Origin: an uncultured Elusimicrobiales bacterium
GTDB taxonomy: Bacteria; Elusimicrobiota; Elusimicrobia; Elusimicrobiales; Elusimicrobiaceae
Direction: 5' to 3'
Assembly (NCBI GenBank): GCA_905235355.1
Contig: CAJOLM010000017.1
Span: 1-14,210, forward strand
Length of the DNA stretch: 14,210 nucleotides
A program made the position numbers and the translations under genes. Positions 13,684 to 14,210 of this stretch are shown piece after piece. The notes under the pieces were generated by a model. That model made no database searches. It was not told where the DNA came from and saw only the letters and a program-made list of their open reading frames with translations. Numbering within the stretch: the first letter of the stretch is position 1; each line of letters starts with the position of its first letter.

Positions 13684-14210
13684 AGCTTGGAGACATCTCC
13701 TTGTTGGAAGCCCAAGTTTTCAAGCACTTCTCCTACTTCGTCTTGGAACATTTTGTAGTTAAAGCGCTCGCTATTGCCAACGTAAATCACGCAGTCTTTA
13801 TCATACGCTTCCAATTCCGGATTTTCGTACGTTTTCCCGGAGCTGAAGCGCGTAGTGGATTTATGGTTTGGATCCGGATCCACTTTTTGACGCTCAAAGA
13901 TCGGTCCATCGCTTTGAGTGGATTTTGTTTTGTCTTGATTGACACCCGAAATGGTGGACGTGCAATCGCGTCGTGGCAACGGCCCGCAGATTTTCTTTCC
14001 GTTGAGGTCGTTTTCTACTACCACAGCGTGATAGCGATATTTCCACTTGGCCGGTTTGCCGGTGACTTTCAACTCAAATAGCTTATGACTATTGACGTAT
14101 TGGCACTCATTGGCTTCGGTAGCGGCATCATCCACGTCCAGTTTGGCCTTTTTATTCCAACCTAGACAATGCAAACGCTGCCCAAACGCGCCATAACCGA
14201 CAGAGGGACC
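13680..14210 (-). CDS. Protein of unknown function, partial (N-terminus beyond right edge)
   Basis: The reading frame is open from the right edge of the window to the TGA at 13682-13680, giving 176 visible residues. A TTG at 14174 could be mistaken for the start, but the frame continues upstream of it as GPSVGYGAFGQR with no stop, so the gene very likely begins outside. Five cysteines are visible (HCLGW, NECQY, KICGP, RDCTS, DCVIY). Residues such as YRYHAVVVENDLNGKKICG suggest beta structure, and the C-terminus (MFQDEVGEVLENLGF) is a helix. No family was recognised. The missing N-terminus is where a signal peptide or pilin-like leader would be found if the product is exported. It is translationally linked to the following ORF by a 4-bp overlap. 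Confidence 0.65.
   Translation of the reverse strand, partial: GPSVGYGAFGQRLHCLGWNKKAKLDVDDAATEANECQYVNSHKLFELKVTGKPAKWKYRYHAVVVENDLNGKKICGPLPRRDCTSTISGVNQDKTKSTQSDGPIFERQKVDPDPNHKSTTRFSSGKTYENPELEAYDKDCVIYVGNSERFNYKMFQDEVGEVLENLGFQQGDVSKL

Noticed and set aside
13869..13880. Repeated GGATCC units as a cloning-site or vector trace
   Set aside because: They lie inside an uninterrupted reading frame and encode ordinary residues; two hexamers alone are weak evidence.
14172..14174. TTG as the start of the right-edge ORF
   Set aside because: The frame stays open upstream to the window edge with protein-like sequence (GPSVGYGAFGQR), so the gene is probably longer and the TTG is internal.

Overview
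The window looks like a stretch of a gut-type Elusimicrobiota genome. This is an inference from three things: Elusimicrobium-style PilE-like prepilins (a short Lys-Ala leader followed by FTLIELLVVVLIIGILAAIALPQYQ), moderate G+C content, and diderm envelope genes (a beta-barrel-like protein, PBP4, M23 and bactofilin). No rRNA, tRNA, CRISPR array, transposase or phage gene was seen.

Left block (1-4985, all minus strand). A candidate promoter at 5014-5043 reads leftward into a tightly packed gene run: two tandem M24 metallopeptidases, elongation factor P, a small secreted protein, a DUF192 protein, an outer-membrane beta-barrel-like protein and the queuosine enzyme QueH. Gaps run from a 4-bp overlap to about 32 bp. 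The first 33 codons of a type IV prepilin lie at the extreme left edge.

Middle block (5103-11173, all plus strand). A divergent promoter drives a multi-domain membrane protein of unknown function, and this message may be leaderless. It is followed by a PBP4-type D-Ala-D-Ala carboxypeptidase. A second promoter-like site precedes an envelope module: a membrane-anchored M23 endopeptidase, a bactofilin, a membrane-anchored SurA-N chaperone without an isomerase domain, and a PfkB-family sugar or nucleoside kinase. Peptidase next to bactofilin is a known cell-shape pairing, so this block probably shapes or remodels peptidoglycan. It ends at a bidirectional hairpin terminator (11189-11218).

Right block (11217-14210, all minus strand). 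Two overlapping, cysteine-containing ORFs of unknown function enter from the right edge and end at a strong terminator (11978-12002). Next comes a roughly 140-bp nested palindromic repeat (11799-11936), then a type IV pilin gene. The pilin promoter has a run of 12 T residues filling most of the -35/-10 spacer, the arrangement expected of a phase-variable promoter. That promoter, the palindromic element and the unrecognised ORF pair are the items most worth following up.
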